A stretch of DNA of 64,000 bases from Posidonia oceanica (taxonomy: Eukaryota; Streptophyta; Magnoliopsida; Alismatales; Posidoniaceae), in assembly GCA_037176725.1 (NCBI GenBank), contig JAZBRS010000035.1, positions 48,122,001 through 48,186,000 of the forward strand, written 5' to 3'. The position numbers and the translations under genes were made by a program. Every line of letters begins with the position of its first letter. Position 1 is the first letter of the stretch. Shown piece after piece: positions 63,325-64,000 of the stretch. The notes beneath the pieces were generated by a model. It made no database searches and was not told the DNA's origin. It saw nothing but the letters and a program-made list of their open reading frames with translations.

Positions 63325-64000
63325 TGTAGTAACCTTGAAAATCGGTACGTCCATGCACGATGCCAGAGCTCACGTGCATCGACCGATGGTAGGTCACTAT
63401 TAGCGGTTGGATCCGAGGAGGGATGTTCGACTTAAAAACACTGGAAAAACAGAGACGAATGCAAAAGGAAAGCAAAATAAAAGAAAAGGAGTCGCCACCT
63501 AATTTATTAAAACAGGAAAACTAGGAAAACTGTATAAAGAATGTGCAAGGAAAACATATGCATTTTTAGAAGCATGCAGAAATCAATGCAAATGGATGAC
63601 ACAAAGTCAATGCGGTCTAGAGAAAAGGTAAGGACTCATGTTACGTGCGGGGAAGGTGTTAGGCACCCCCGACACGCTCGAGGAATCGGTTTTTCTTGAC
63701 TGATCCGCTATTGTGTGGCAAATGTTGGCAAATAAATGCCGATTTATATTCGCCCTAAGGCGGTATGCAACGTGCAATTATAAACCATGCAAAGCTTGGC
63801 AAACCTTGTTTAAAAGCAATTAAGCAATATCAAGACATTGTAAAGAGGTGATAAACAAGAAGAGAATGAAACTTTAATCGAAAGAGTTGAATAAAACAAG
63901 CGAAAAGCGACTGCAAAGGCAGCTAAGCTCACTGCCTGGATCAGTGCATGGGTCGCCTGTCTAACAGGCGCCTGTGCCTATCACCGGAAGGACTGGCGGT
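63325..64000 (-). mobile_element. Element D 5' LTR (partial, cut by window end)
   Basis: Starts TGTAGTAACC next to a PBS, carries the PBS-like GGAGTCGCCA at 63488-63497 and the R/U5 phrase GGGGAAGGTGTTAGGCACCC (63640-63659). Beyond about 63720 it diverges from the others. Near the edge, GCCTGTCTAACAGGC (63951-63965) is a new short hairpin. Confidence 0.85.

Overview
The window is plant nuclear repeat DNA: a stack of degenerate Ty3/gypsy LTR retrotransposons of the Tat/Ogre lineage, inserted into one another. I see no host gene. The assignment rests on: (1) primer binding sites beside four LTRs that match TGGCGACTCCGCTGGGGA, the complement of the plant tRNA-Arg 3' end, with zero to two mismatches; (2) gag, protease, RT, a degenerate first RNase H, a second (archaeal-type) RNase H and a DDE integrase, all on the minus strand; (3) very long LTRs (3.3 to 5.2 kb) with hypervariable tandem repeats near the 3' end. 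A land plant with a large, repeat-rich genome is implied; I cannot name the species.

Layout, outermost first. Element D occupies the right edge: part of its 5' LTR (63325 to window end), PBS, a duplicated leader and a gag stub to 61276. Element C (about 5.2 kb LTRs) is inserted in D and fills the rest: 5' LTR 56058-61275, leader, gag-protease, RT/RNase H, an integrase deletion, a DUF7745/plant-mobile-domain-like ORF (8194-9394), a stem-loop array, PPT and a 3' LTR cut by the window start (1-2735). Two insertions interrupt C. A solo LTR in the opposite orientation (3699-7056, TSD CAGCC) sits inside the stem-loop array. Element B (9603-46698, TSD CACAG) sits between the extra ORF and the integrase remnant. 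B is gag-only. Its 5' LTR is split by element A (22058-44663, TSD AGCCR), the only copy that keeps every coding domain: gag, protease, a spacer with a His-Ala-Glu minisatellite, RT, two RNase H domains, integrase, then the DUF7745-like ORF in sense orientation downstream of integrase.

LTRs of A, B and the solo copy share seven clusters of a nested palindrome built on GCGTCCAACGTTGGACGC. C's LTR lacks these and instead has a long homopurine tract and an AT-rich ~90-bp array, although C and A share their coding region. Between the coding region and the PPT, A, B and C each carry their own array of short stem-loops, plus a conserved three-strand element able to form two alternative hairpins. These non-coding palindromic systems, and the position of the extra ORF, are the most unusual content.

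All coding regions are broken by stops or frameshifts, so nothing here is expected to be autonomously active today. Identity statements are by eye; no database or folding program was run.
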